In this document: positions 33,566 to 41,212 of the stretch, piece after piece
Numbering within the stretch: the first letter of the stretch is position 1
Layout: each line of letters starts with the position of its first letter
Source: Puniceicoccales bacterium Verruco_01
Lineage (GTDB): Bacteria; Verrucomicrobiota; Verrucomicrobiia; Opitutales; Oceanipulchritudinaceae
Length of the DNA stretch: 64,000 bases
Direction of reading: 5' to 3'
Assembly: GCA_001604565.1 (NCBI GenBank)
Contig: LVBV01000007.1
Location: forward strand, 62,001-126,000
Position numbers and translations under genes: made by a program
Notes under the pieces: model-generated
The model's input: only the letters and a program-made list of their open reading frames with translations
Databases searched by the model: none
What the model was told of the DNA's origin: nothing

Positions 33566-34390
33566 CTAGGCGAGGGTCAGCACCGTCAGGTAATAGGCAA
33601 GCGGCGCCGAGAGCATGAAACTGTCCGTGAGGTCGAAGACCCCGCCGATGCCCGGCAGGAGCCCGCCGGAATCCTTCACGCCGCACTCGCGCTTGAAGGA
33701 GCTTTCGAGCAGATCCGCGAAGACCGACGCCACCGCCAGAGGCAGCGAAAGCGCCACGGAAAGGAGCGGGGTGAAGCCTGTCGGCAGCACCGGCGCGGCG
33801 AAATGGACGTAAACCGCGCTGGAGATCATGCAGATCGCGATTCCGCCGAAGACGCCCTCCCAGGTCTTCTTGGGGCTGATGGCGGGGGCCAGCTTGTGCC
33901 GCCCGAAGGCCAGACCCACAAGAAGCGCGCCCATGTCGGTGAACTTGGTCACCATCACGATCCACAGGGCCATGAAGAGCCCTTCCTTCGCCGGGCCGAA
34001 CTGGAAGATGGCAAGGCTGATGAAAAGGAGCGTGCAGGGGCCCAGCAGCAGGCCGAGGAGGGTGGATCCCAATGCGTCGGTCACGTTGCCGCGGGGCTTG
34101 CGCAGGAGCGCCGCCACGCTGAAAAGAAGGATCGCCGGGATCACCAAGCCCGTCCCACCCACGAGAGGGACCTTCCCGAGGAGCGGAGTGAGGGAAACGA
34201 AGACGCCCACGCAGATTCCCGGCCACACGAGGGGGTTTTTCCCGGAGTGGGAGAGCATGCGGTAGAGCTCGTACTGCATGAGGGCCGCCGCCAGCGTGGC
34301 GAGGATCACGGCCCCCTGCGCTCCGAAAAAGGACGCGGTAGCGACAATCAGGCTCCAGAGGAGCAGCGTGCTGAAAATTCTTCCCTTCAT
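33566..34390 (-). CDS. cdsA: Phosphatidate cytidylyltransferase
   Basis: CdsA makes CDP-diacylglycerol, the precursor of bacterial phospholipids, from phosphatidate and CTP. The 274-residue product has seven to eight membrane helices and the C-terminal family region with SPKKTWEGVFGGI (about 160-172) and the Mg/Asp site SFKRECGVKDSGGLLPGIGG near 230-250. The gene starts within the uppS stop (ATGA overlap). A GTG or upstream start is not needed; the ATG at 34390 opens a basic-hydrophobic leader. Confidence 0.95.
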   Translation of the reverse strand: MKGRIFSTLLLWSLIVATASFFGAQGAVILATLAAALMQYELYRMLSHSGKNPLVWPGICVGVFVSLTPLLGKVPLVGGTGLVIPAILLFSVAALLRKPRGNVTDALGSTLLGLLLGPCTLLFISLAIFQFGPAKEGLFMALWIVMVTKFTDMGALLVGLAFGRHKLAPAISPKKTWEGVFGGIAICMISSAVYVHFAAPVLPTGFTPLLSVALSLPLAVASVFADLLESSFKRECGVKDSGGLLPGIGGVFDLTDSFMLSAPLAYYLTVLTLA

Positions 34391-35202
34391 CGAAGCGGTT
34401 CCTTGTCGGTTGCGGAGCTGTTTTTCGTCTGCTCGCCGGTTCTGCCGAAGCGGCGTTCGCGCCGGCTGTATTCCTCAAGGGCCTCCGCAAGGTCCGCCGG
34501 GGTGAATTCCGGCCAGTATTTGCGGCAGAACCAGAATTCGGAGTACGCGCTCTGCAAAAGGAGGAAATTGCTGATCCTCATCTCGCCCGAGGTGCGGATC
34601 ACAAGATCCGGATCGGGAATCCCCCGCGTCTGGAGGTAGCCGGAGAGCCCGTTCCAGTCGAGGTCGTCGGGCTTCTTCCGTCCGGCGGCAACGTCGGCGG
34701 CGAAGGCTTTCGCCGCGGCGAGGATCTCCTGCCGCGAGCCGTAGTTGAGGGCCAAGACCACCGTGCCTCGCCGCCCTGCCGCGCTCTTGGCGATCAGCTC
34801 GTCCAGCTTCGCGCGCGTGGCCGGGGGAATTCCCTCCCCGTCACCGATGGAAACAAGTCGCAGGTCGTTGTCCAGAATCACGCGCTCCTGCGATTCCAGA
34901 AAACGCGCGAGGAGCTTCATGAGGAAATCCACCTCGTCCTTCGGGCGTCTCCAGTTTTCGGCGGAAAAGGCGAAGAGTGTCAGGTAGCGGATGCCCATGC
35001 CCACCGCCGCACGAACGATTTTCTCAACCGTGGCGGCGCCGCGGCGGTGCCCCTCGAAACGCGGCAGGCCATGCTCCACGGCCCAGCGACCGTTGCCGTC
35101 CATGATGATGGCCACGTGGGTGGGCACGACGCGTGCGGTATCTCTTTCGGAATCCATTCTCTCTTGCCGGAGCTCGTTGCGAAAACGGGAAAAGTGGTTC
35201 AT
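34387..35202 (-). CDS. uppS: Undecaprenyl diphosphate synthase
   Basis: UppS makes the C55 lipid carrier for peptidoglycan and polysaccharide synthesis by adding isoprene units in cis. The 271-residue product carries HVAIIMDGNGRW (catalytic Asp at about 35), FAFSAENWRRP, and the C-terminal DLVIRTSGEMRISNFLLLQ segment. Two starts are possible: 35202 and 35157; the second leaves 11 residues before the conserved block, which is closer to the family norm, but neither has a convincing ribosome site. It is the first gene of the uppS-cdsA-dxr-rseP operon. Confidence 0.95.
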   Translation of the reverse strand: MNHFSRFRNELRQERMDSERDTARVVPTHVAIIMDGNGRWAVEHGLPRFEGHRRGAATVEKIVRAAVGMGIRYLTLFAFSAENWRRPKDEVDFLMKLLARFLESQERVILDNDLRLVSIGDGEGIPPATRAKLDELIAKSAAGRRGTVVLALNYGSRQEILAAAKAFAADVAAGRKKPDDLDWNGLSGYLQTRGIPDPDLVIRTSGEMRISNFLLLQSAYSEFWFCRKYWPEFTPADLAEALEEYSRRERRFGRTGEQTKNSSATDKEPLR

Positions 35203-35239
35203 TTCCCGCCACGGGTCAAACGTTTCGTCCTCGGGGTTC

Positions 35240-36586
35240 CTACGGGAACTGGATGGTGGTGCGCACGAGACGTCCCTCGCGGAGGGCGAGGATCGTCGCC
35301 ACGCCGTTCTCGTCGATGGAAGGACTTCCGGGCAGGAGGGAGTCGTAGGGGCGGGTGGGCTGCATGTCCACGATCACGAGCCACTCGCCCATGTTCTTGG
35401 CCGAGAAGAGGACATGCTTTCCATCGCGCGAGACGGCGATTCTGCCGATTTCCTCGCATTCGGGGAGGAATTCCCTGTTGAGCATGACCATCTCGCGACC
35501 GTTTTCCATCTTGATGATCGCCGCCACGGTGCTGCCGTCGTCGGTCATGACAAGGTTGCGGACTTCCCGATTCGCCGGACTCTGCTCATTGTTCGCGATA
35601 ATGTGCCAGCGATCGCCCAGACGTGCGGTATAGAAGATGCGGCCCGCGTCGCGGCTCATCACGATCTTCCCGATCTCGTCGTAGAGGCCCTGTTTCTCAA
35701 TCCCGTCCACGACGATCCGCCATTTGCCGTCCTTTTTCGCCGCATGGGCCAGATGGGTCCCGTCGGAAGAGAAGATGAGGTTTTCGATGCTGTCGAAGCG
35801 TTCCCCCTCCTTGCCGTCGAGGATGATGCGTTCTGTTTCGCCGTCGCGTGCCACGTAGGCGAAATGTCGGCTGTCGGCGCTGAAGACGGGAAGGGAGACC
35901 CTGTCGTGAAAGGCGCCGGGGACTCCGCCGACAAGGAAGCACCAGCTGCGCCCCAGCCGCGTCGCGTAGGCCAGCTTCGTTCCGTCGGGGCTGAAGAGAA
36001 GGTGGTCGATTTCATCGTAGGAGAACCCCGGTCTGCCGTTCTCCACCAGAACCCAGGCTCCGTTCCTTTTCCCTGCGCTGACCCAGCGTGAGCCGTCGGA
36101 AGTGTAAACAACGGTTCGCGGAGGGGCGTCGAAGGACTCCCCGCGGACGCCGTCGTTCACGAGGAGGAAGCGTCCGCCGGTCTGCGCCGTGTAGCTGAAG
36201 TGACCGCCGTCGGGAGAAACGACGAGGCTGCCACGTCCGATGTCGTCGAAGGCCTCCCCCGGCACGCCGTCGCGCACCACATACGAACGCAGGGCATTCT
36301 GCGCCAGGAAGAACGTGTGGCTGCCGTCCCGGCTCATCACGACGCTCTCCGGGAGGATCACGTCGTACAGGCTGGAACTGCCCTTTTCGCTCCAGAGCCA
36401 GCCCGAGAGACCCGACTGGGCGAGGAAGGCCGCGTGCGCGCCGTCGGCGCTCGTGAACCACTGCTTGACCCCGGCGGGAACCGTGCAGACGGCTGTCTCG
36501 TAGTAGCGCGGCGCCTTTTTCGTCGCACCGGACGCCGTTATGGCGACGAGAAAAAGGCAGGGCAGAAGGACGCGGGCGATTTTCAT
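35240..36586 (-). CDS. Secreted WD40/TolB-like propeller protein
   Basis: The 448-residue product has a signal peptide (about 1-21, MKIARVLLPCLFLVAITASG) and then about nine to ten repeats of roughly 45 residues built on a pattern such as LVVSPDGGHFSYTAQTGGRFLLVNDG: D-G-x-H-x-x-Y/F, then a strand ending in a small-residue turn. This is a beta-propeller of the WD40-like/TolB type, presumably periplasmic or extracellular. No catalytic motif is seen. AGGAG lies eight bases before the ATG at 36586, which decides the start. The uppS gene follows, 37 bases downstream of the stop on the minus strand's upstream side, so the two are not coupled. Confidence 0.8.
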   Translation of the reverse strand: MKIARVLLPCLFLVAITASGATKKAPRYYETAVCTVPAGVKQWFTSADGAHAAFLAQSGLSGWLWSEKGSSSLYDVILPESVVMSRDGSHTFFLAQNALRSYVVRDGVPGEAFDDIGRGSLVVSPDGGHFSYTAQTGGRFLLVNDGVRGESFDAPPRTVVYTSDGSRWVSAGKRNGAWVLVENGRPGFSYDEIDHLLFSPDGTKLAYATRLGRSWCFLVGGVPGAFHDRVSLPVFSADSRHFAYVARDGETERIILDGKEGERFDSIENLIFSSDGTHLAHAAKKDGKWRIVVDGIEKQGLYDEIGKIVMSRDAGRIFYTARLGDRWHIIANNEQSPANREVRNLVMTDDGSTVAAIIKMENGREMVMLNREFLPECEEIGRIAVSRDGKHVLFSAKNMGEWLVIVDMQPTRPYDSLLPGSPSIDENGVATILALREGRLVRTTIQFP

Positions 36587-36753
36587 CTGGATCACTCCTA
36601 GCAACCGGGACGGACCCGGTCAAAGGAAAGAGGGCGCTCGCCGTCTTTGCATTCGGGGCCTTGTCAGACGCGTTCCGGACCCCTAACATCATCCCTCGTG
36701 AGTTTCGCGGCTTGCCGCGGCCCGGTGCCGGATTCACGCGGCGCCTTCCTTCC

Positions 36754-38661
36754 ATGCCCCTTCCTCCGAACAACTCCTCCGCAGCACGCAGTCCGGACAA
36801 GATTTCCCTCTGGATGGAGCATTCCGCCCCGTACGCCTGCCGTGTGGATTTCATTGGAAGGGTGGTGGGAATCGGTCCGAAGCTGGCGGGCGTGCTGGGA
36901 CTGGACCCCACGCGGGCGCCGAATATGGATTTTGTGTCGATGGTGGCGCTTCCGGCGGAGAGGGAGAGGCTCGCAAGGATCTTCCACGGTTCTCCGCTCG
37001 ATTTGCGCGACATTCACGAGGCGACGCTCATCCGCGTGCCGGACCGCGTCCCGCGCAGGGTCCGCTGGGCGGTGCTCCCCTCCGTCTCGCCCGAGGGCCT
37101 GCCCGAGCATCTTTTCGTCGGCTGGCCCGAGGAGGATTGGCTGCGGATGCTCCGGCAGGTGGCGAACCTGTCGCGCGTGGCGGAGATGACGATGGACGCG
37201 GTGGCGATCATCAATCCCGACGGCGTCATCGAATACGTGAACCAGAGTTTCACCACCCTGTCGGGCTATCCGATGGCGGAGGTTCTGGGCGTCCATGTTT
37301 CCACGATGGTGAGCGTGCCGGAGGATATTTCCATCGTCCAGCAGGCCCTCGCGCGCTTCCGCAGGGACGAGCTCTGGTCCGGCTCGGTGAAGTTCCGCCG
37401 CAAGGACGGGAGCGCGATGGTTCTTTCCGTGCGCATCCGTCCGGTCACGGGCAGCACCTCGACCGGGCGCCGCTACATCGCTGTCGCGCAGGACGTTTCC
37501 CGCCAGCAGAGCCTGGAAAAGCAGGTGCAGGAACTCCAGCGGCTGGAATCGCTCGGCACGCTGGCGAACGGGCTGGCGCACCGCTTCAACAACGTTCTGG
37601 CGGCCATCTCGGGCCAGACGGAGCTTCTCATGATGAGCGTGGCCGACCCCGTCCTTCAGGACCGCGCCCGCCGCATTCTGGAATCCGCCATGAAGGGCAA
37701 GGAGCTCGTGGACCAGATCGGGCTCTTCGGTCGCCGGAGTGAACCCAGGGCGCGGCTCTGCGATCTGGCGCCGGTCGTCCGCAACGCGGTGCGCTTCATC
37801 CGTTCCGCCCAGCCCCGTTCCATCCGCATCGAGGAGTCGATTCCGGAGGAGCTTCCCTCCGTGATGGCCAACACCGGCGAGATCCATCAGGTGATCCTGA
37901 ACCTGATGACCAATTCCATCGAGGCGATCGGCACCCGCGACGGGGTCATCCGCGTGAGCCTGCGCGTGGCGGAATTCCCCCTGCGCGAGGAAGCCGCGCC
38001 GGAAAAGTGCCTCGTGATCGAGGTTGAGGACAACGGGCCGGGCATCGACCCCGCCATCCGTCCCCGCATCTTTGAGCCTTTTTTCACCACGCACAGCATG
38101 GCGACCTCCTCCGGGCTGGGTCTGGCCACGGTGCATGGCATCGTGCAGCGGCACGGCGGGCTCATCCAGTGCGAGAGCGAGCCGGGCAAGGGCGCCACCT
38201 TCCGCATCGCGCTGCCCCTGCAGAGCGCCGCCCCGCGCAAGGAGGCTTCCTCGCAGGCCGTTCCGGCGCCTTCCGCCGCACCGTCGAGGCGACGCCGCAT
38301 CCTCCTTGCCGACAAGGCGGGCTACGCGCTCGATTCGGGCCTGCGTGTCCTGGAAGAGCTGGGATACGAGGTGGTCGCCAGTGCCGATCCGGCGGAAGTC
38401 GAACGCTTCCTTTCCGAGCCGAAGGAGAAATTCGACCTCTTCATCACGGCTCTCAAGATCGACGGCACGGGCGGTGTGGACCTCGCGCGACTTTCCCGCC
38501 ACGCCCGGGAGGACCTGCCCGTCCTGCTCTGCCCGGACATGCGCGACAATTTCGACGAAGAGGCGGCGCTGGCCTCCGGCGCGAGCGCGATCCTGCGCCG
38601 TCCGGTGCAGAAGAACGAACTGGCGGAGGTGGTCAGCCGCCTTGTGGGAGCGGGCCGATGA
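36754..38661 (+). CDS. PAS histidine kinase with a degenerate receiver domain
   Basis: The 635-residue, apparently soluble product has a PAS domain at about 140-250, a HisKA domain with His276 in LAHRFNN, and an intact HATPase domain (N-box 381-392, DNGPGID, GLGLATV). The usual acidic residue after the histidine is an arginine. Residues about 512-630 fold like a receiver domain but lack the phospho-accepting aspartate (the expected position reads DLFITALKI, Ala566), the N-terminal acidic pair (ILLADKAG) and the conserved lysine (RRPV). It is therefore a pseudo-receiver. The first 130 residues are unassigned. The ATG at 36754 is chosen over a TTG at 36661. The stop overlaps the next gene by four bases. 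Confidence 0.88.
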   Translation: MPLPPNNSSAARSPDKISLWMEHSAPYACRVDFIGRVVGIGPKLAGVLGLDPTRAPNMDFVSMVALPAERERLARIFHGSPLDLRDIHEATLIRVPDRVPRRVRWAVLPSVSPEGLPEHLFVGWPEEDWLRMLRQVANLSRVAEMTMDAVAIINPDGVIEYVNQSFTTLSGYPMAEVLGVHVSTMVSVPEDISIVQQALARFRRDELWSGSVKFRRKDGSAMVLSVRIRPVTGSTSTGRRYIAVAQDVSRQQSLEKQVQELQRLESLGTLANGLAHRFNNVLAAISGQTELLMMSVADPVLQDRARRILESAMKGKELVDQIGLFGRRSEPRARLCDLAPVVRNAVRFIRSAQPRSIRIEESIPEELPSVMANTGEIHQVILNLMTNSIEAIGTRDGVIRVSLRVAEFPLREEAAPEKCLVIEVEDNGPGIDPAIRPRIFEPFFTTHSMATSSGLGLATVHGIVQRHGGLIQCESEPGKGATFRIALPLQSAAPRKEASSQAVPAPSAAPSRRRRILLADKAGYALDSGLRVLEELGYEVVASADPAEVERFLSEPKEKFDLFITALKIDGTGGVDLARLSRHAREDLPVLLCPDMRDNFDEEAALASGASAILRRPVQKNELAEVVSRLVGAGR

Positions 38662-39584
38662 CGGCTGCCTCCAAATGGAACGAAGAGGCCCTCGCGCGAA
38701 GACTCCGCCGCGAAGAGAAGCGGATGCGGAGGGACCTGCGGGACGAGGCGGGTTTTCCCGCGAACATCGCGAACCTCTCCTTCTGGGTCAGGACGGGCCT
38801 TGCCCTCTGCGGCCTGCGGGGGCTGGCCGGGCGGAACCTTCTGCGCGTGGAGGTCACGGAGAGGCAGGAGTTTCTTCCCAACCTGCCGGAGGCCTTCGAC
38901 GGGCTGCGTGTCCTGCATCTTTCGGACCTGCATTTCGACCTTGTTCCGGAGCTGGTGGGAATCGTGCGCGGCATGGTGGAGAAGTTGGACTTCGATCTGG
39001 TCCTTGCGACGGGTGACTACCGGGAGAAGCTCACGCCTCCGGGCGACGAGGGTGTGCGCCTCTCGGCGGAATGGTTCGCGGGCATCGGCAAGCCCGTCTT
39101 TGCGTGCCTTGGCAATCACGACCGCGCCGCCGACGTGGCGGTGCTGGAGGCGGCGGGGGTGACGGTTCTCGTGAACGAATCGGTCCCGTTTTTGCGGGAC
39201 GGGGCGGCAATCCACCTCTGCGGTGTGGACGATCCGGGACTGCACCGCACCGACAATTTTGACGCCGCCTTCCGCAACGTGCCCAAGGGTGCCGTTTCCC
39301 TCCTTCTGGCGCACGACCCCGCGGCCCATCTGCGCGCGAGAATCGCGGGAGCCTCACTCATGCTTTGCGGTCACACGCACGGCGGCCAGATCTGCCTGCC
39401 GGGGGGAAGGCCGCTGCTTTCGCACACCCGCGCACGGCGGCGTTTTCACTCGGGTGCGTGGAGGGACGGCTCTTTAGCCGGGTACACCTCGCGCGGAGTG
39501 GGCGTCACTGCGGCGGCGGCGCGGTTGTTCTGCCCGGGCGAGATTGTCATTCACACCTTGCGCAGAGGCGATCCTGCGCCATAA
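38658..39584 (+). CDS. Calcineurin-like metallophosphoesterase (YkuE-like)
   Basis: The 308-residue product has the metallophosphoesterase motifs in order: LHLSDLHFD (about 88-96), ATGDYR (about 119), LGNHDRAAD (about 153-161), and CGHTHGGQICLP (about 240-251). The first 60 residues are charged, then a weak hydrophobic stretch (about 40-58) could be a membrane anchor, as in YkuE-type enzymes that act on UDP-sugar lipids or other phosphodiesters. The last 60 residues after the HTHGG motif include SLAGYTSRGVGVT, also a family feature. It overlaps the kinase stop by ATGA. Confidence 0.9.
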   Translation: MTAASKWNEEALARRLRREEKRMRRDLRDEAGFPANIANLSFWVRTGLALCGLRGLAGRNLLRVEVTERQEFLPNLPEAFDGLRVLHLSDLHFDLVPELVGIVRGMVEKLDFDLVLATGDYREKLTPPGDEGVRLSAEWFAGIGKPVFACLGNHDRAADVAVLEAAGVTVLVNESVPFLRDGAAIHLCGVDDPGLHRTDNFDAAFRNVPKGAVSLLLAHDPAAHLRARIAGASLMLCGHTHGGQICLPGGRPLLSHTRARRRFHSGAWRDGSLAGYTSRGVGVTAAAARLFCPGEIVIHTLRRGDPAP

Positions 39585-39607
39585 TCAGTTCCACTTTCAC
39601 ACCCCCG

Positions 39608-40471
39608 ATGAGACTCCTGTCGCGGATGACCGCTTTTCTTGTGCTGGCCGCGCTTCCGGTCCTCGCGGCGGACGACGCCCCGGAGAAGACTGCGGACGAG
39701 GCTCCCCTCAAGCGGCTGGACGCCCTTCCGTTCCGGAGCGGGGAAAAGCTCCATTACACGATCCACTGGGGCATCTTCACCGTGGGAAGCGCCACGATGG
39801 AATACGTCGGCCCGGTGAAGCGGGACGGCGAGGACAACTGGCAGGTGATCCTCACGGCGAAGACCAATTCCTTTGCCGACGCGATCTTCAAGGTGCGCGA
39901 CTGGAACGCCGTGTGGGTGGACAAGGAGTTCACCCGGCCCCTGTATTACGAAAAGAAGCAGAACGAGGGAAGCACCCACCGCGATGTGGTGGTCACCTTC
40001 GACTGGGAAAAGAACAAGGCGCAGTATTCCGACGCCGGGAAGTCCCGTGAACCGATCGACATCGAACCCGGCTCGTGGGATCCCCTCGGCATCACCTACG
40101 CGGTGCGCGCGCTGGATCTTGCGGGCGTGACGCACCTTTCCATTCCCTCTACCGACGGCAAGAAGAGCGTGAAAACGGAGATTGCCGTTTCCGGCCCGGT
40201 GAAGGTGAAGGTGCCCGCCGGACGCTTCGAGGCCCTGCTGCTTTCCCCGGACACGAAGGACCTCGGCGGAGTGTTCAAGAAGTCCGACAAGGCGGGAATC
40301 TCGCTCTGGCTTTCCAATGACTCCCGTCACCTGCCGCTGCGCATGGCGAGCAAGGTGGTGGTGGGGAGCTTTGTGGCGGAGATGACAAGCATCGAATATT
40401 CCGAAAAGGGTGGCGAGGTCCCGGAGAAGCCCGACGTGCCCGAGGGACCGGAGGCGCCGGACGACGAGTAG
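39608..40471 (+). CDS. DUF3108 periplasmic protein
   Basis: The 287-residue product has a signal peptide (about 1-20) and the DUF3108 region: FRSGEKLHYTIHWGIFTVGSATMEY (about 42-66) and a C-terminal beta-rich half with SLWLSNDSRHLPLRMASKVVVGSF. DUF3108 proteins are secreted beta-sandwiches of uncertain function, often near envelope genes. The tail is Pro/Glu-rich (EVPEKPDVPEGPEAPDDE). It lies 23 bases after the phosphoesterase stop and ends one base before the convergent lipoate-ligase-like gene. Confidence 0.88.
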   Translation: MRLLSRMTAFLVLAALPVLAADDAPEKTADEAPLKRLDALPFRSGEKLHYTIHWGIFTVGSATMEYVGPVKRDGEDNWQVILTAKTNSFADAIFKVRDWNAVWVDKEFTRPLYYEKKQNEGSTHRDVVVTFDWEKNKAQYSDAGKSREPIDIEPGSWDPLGITYAVRALDLAGVTHLSIPSTDGKKSVKTEIAVSGPVKVKVPAGRFEALLLSPDTKDLGGVFKKSDKAGISLWLSNDSRHLPLRMASKVVVGSFVAEMTSIEYSEKGGEVPEKPDVPEGPEAPDDE

Positions 40472-40472
40472 T

Positions 40473-41186
40473 TCACCGCCGCCGGTTCCAGTCGGCGGAG
40501 GAGAGTTTTTCAAGCGCGGCGGCGCGGACCGCTTCCGGGTATTCCGGCGGGGAGACGTGCGCGACCTTTTCCGCGCCGAAGGCCTTGGCGAGGTTCCCCG
40601 CGAAGAGGTTCCCGAAGGCGTCCCAGTCCGTTTTCCCCGTCACGAGTTTGTCGATCGAGCCCTGCATAAGCAGGCCGTTGTGGTTCCGCTTCATCGCGGC
40701 TCCGGCGATCTTGATGCGGCTTTCCGGGTCGATCACGTCGCCCGGTTCCGCGCCGGAAAAGCAGAGGCCGCGCACCCTTGCGGGCATTCCGGGCAGGACC
40801 GGCGCCGCGTCCGGCTCCAGCGTCGCCGGGCGGCCCAGCGTCTCCAGCGCTTTTGCGAGGGCGGCGTGGACAAGGCGGTACACGTCGATCGCCGGGGCGT
40901 GGTGCAGCAAATGGCCCGCGGGCAGAACAAAGGCGTAGGTCCAGTCGCTGCGGTGGTCCACGAGACCACCGCCCGTCGGCCTGCGGCAGAGGTCCGCCCC
41001 GCGCACGGCCTGACCGGCGATCCACTCGAAATTCTGGCTGTAGCCGAAGGTGAAGCAGTCCTTCGTCCAGTCGTAATGGCGCAGGCGGAGCCTCTCCGGA
41101 CGCGGCCACGACTCAAGGAGCAGAAGGTCGCGCGCCATGTTCGCCGCCGCGTTTGCCGCGCCTTCGCAAAAGAATTCGAGGATCAT
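40473..41186 (-). CDS. Lipoate-protein ligase A-like protein
   Basis: The 237-residue product belongs to the lipoate/biotin protein ligase fold (LplA/LipB group). It has the RRPTGGGLVDHRSDW element (about 68-82), which binds the acyl adenylate, and KIAGAAMKRNHNGLLMQGSI (about 163-182) with the catalytic lysine. Members attach lipoate, octanoate or biotin to dehydrogenase or glycine-cleavage proteins; the substrate is not known here. It is the last gene of a minus-strand run that begins with the CNNM protein at 45232. The start at 41186 gives an 18-residue lead-in to the first conserved block. Confidence 0.85.
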   Translation of the reverse strand: MILEFFCEGAANAAANMARDLLLLESWPRPERLRLRHYDWTKDCFTFGYSQNFEWIAGQAVRGADLCRRPTGGGLVDHRSDWTYAFVLPAGHLLHHAPAIDVYRLVHAALAKALETLGRPATLEPDAAPVLPGMPARVRGLCFSGAEPGDVIDPESRIKIAGAAMKRNHNGLLMQGSIDKLVTGKTDWDAFGNLFAGNLAKAFGAEKVAHVSPPEYPEAVRAAALEKLSSADWNRRR

Positions 41187-41212
41187 GCCGCGATTGTGCC
41201 GGAAGCGGGTTC

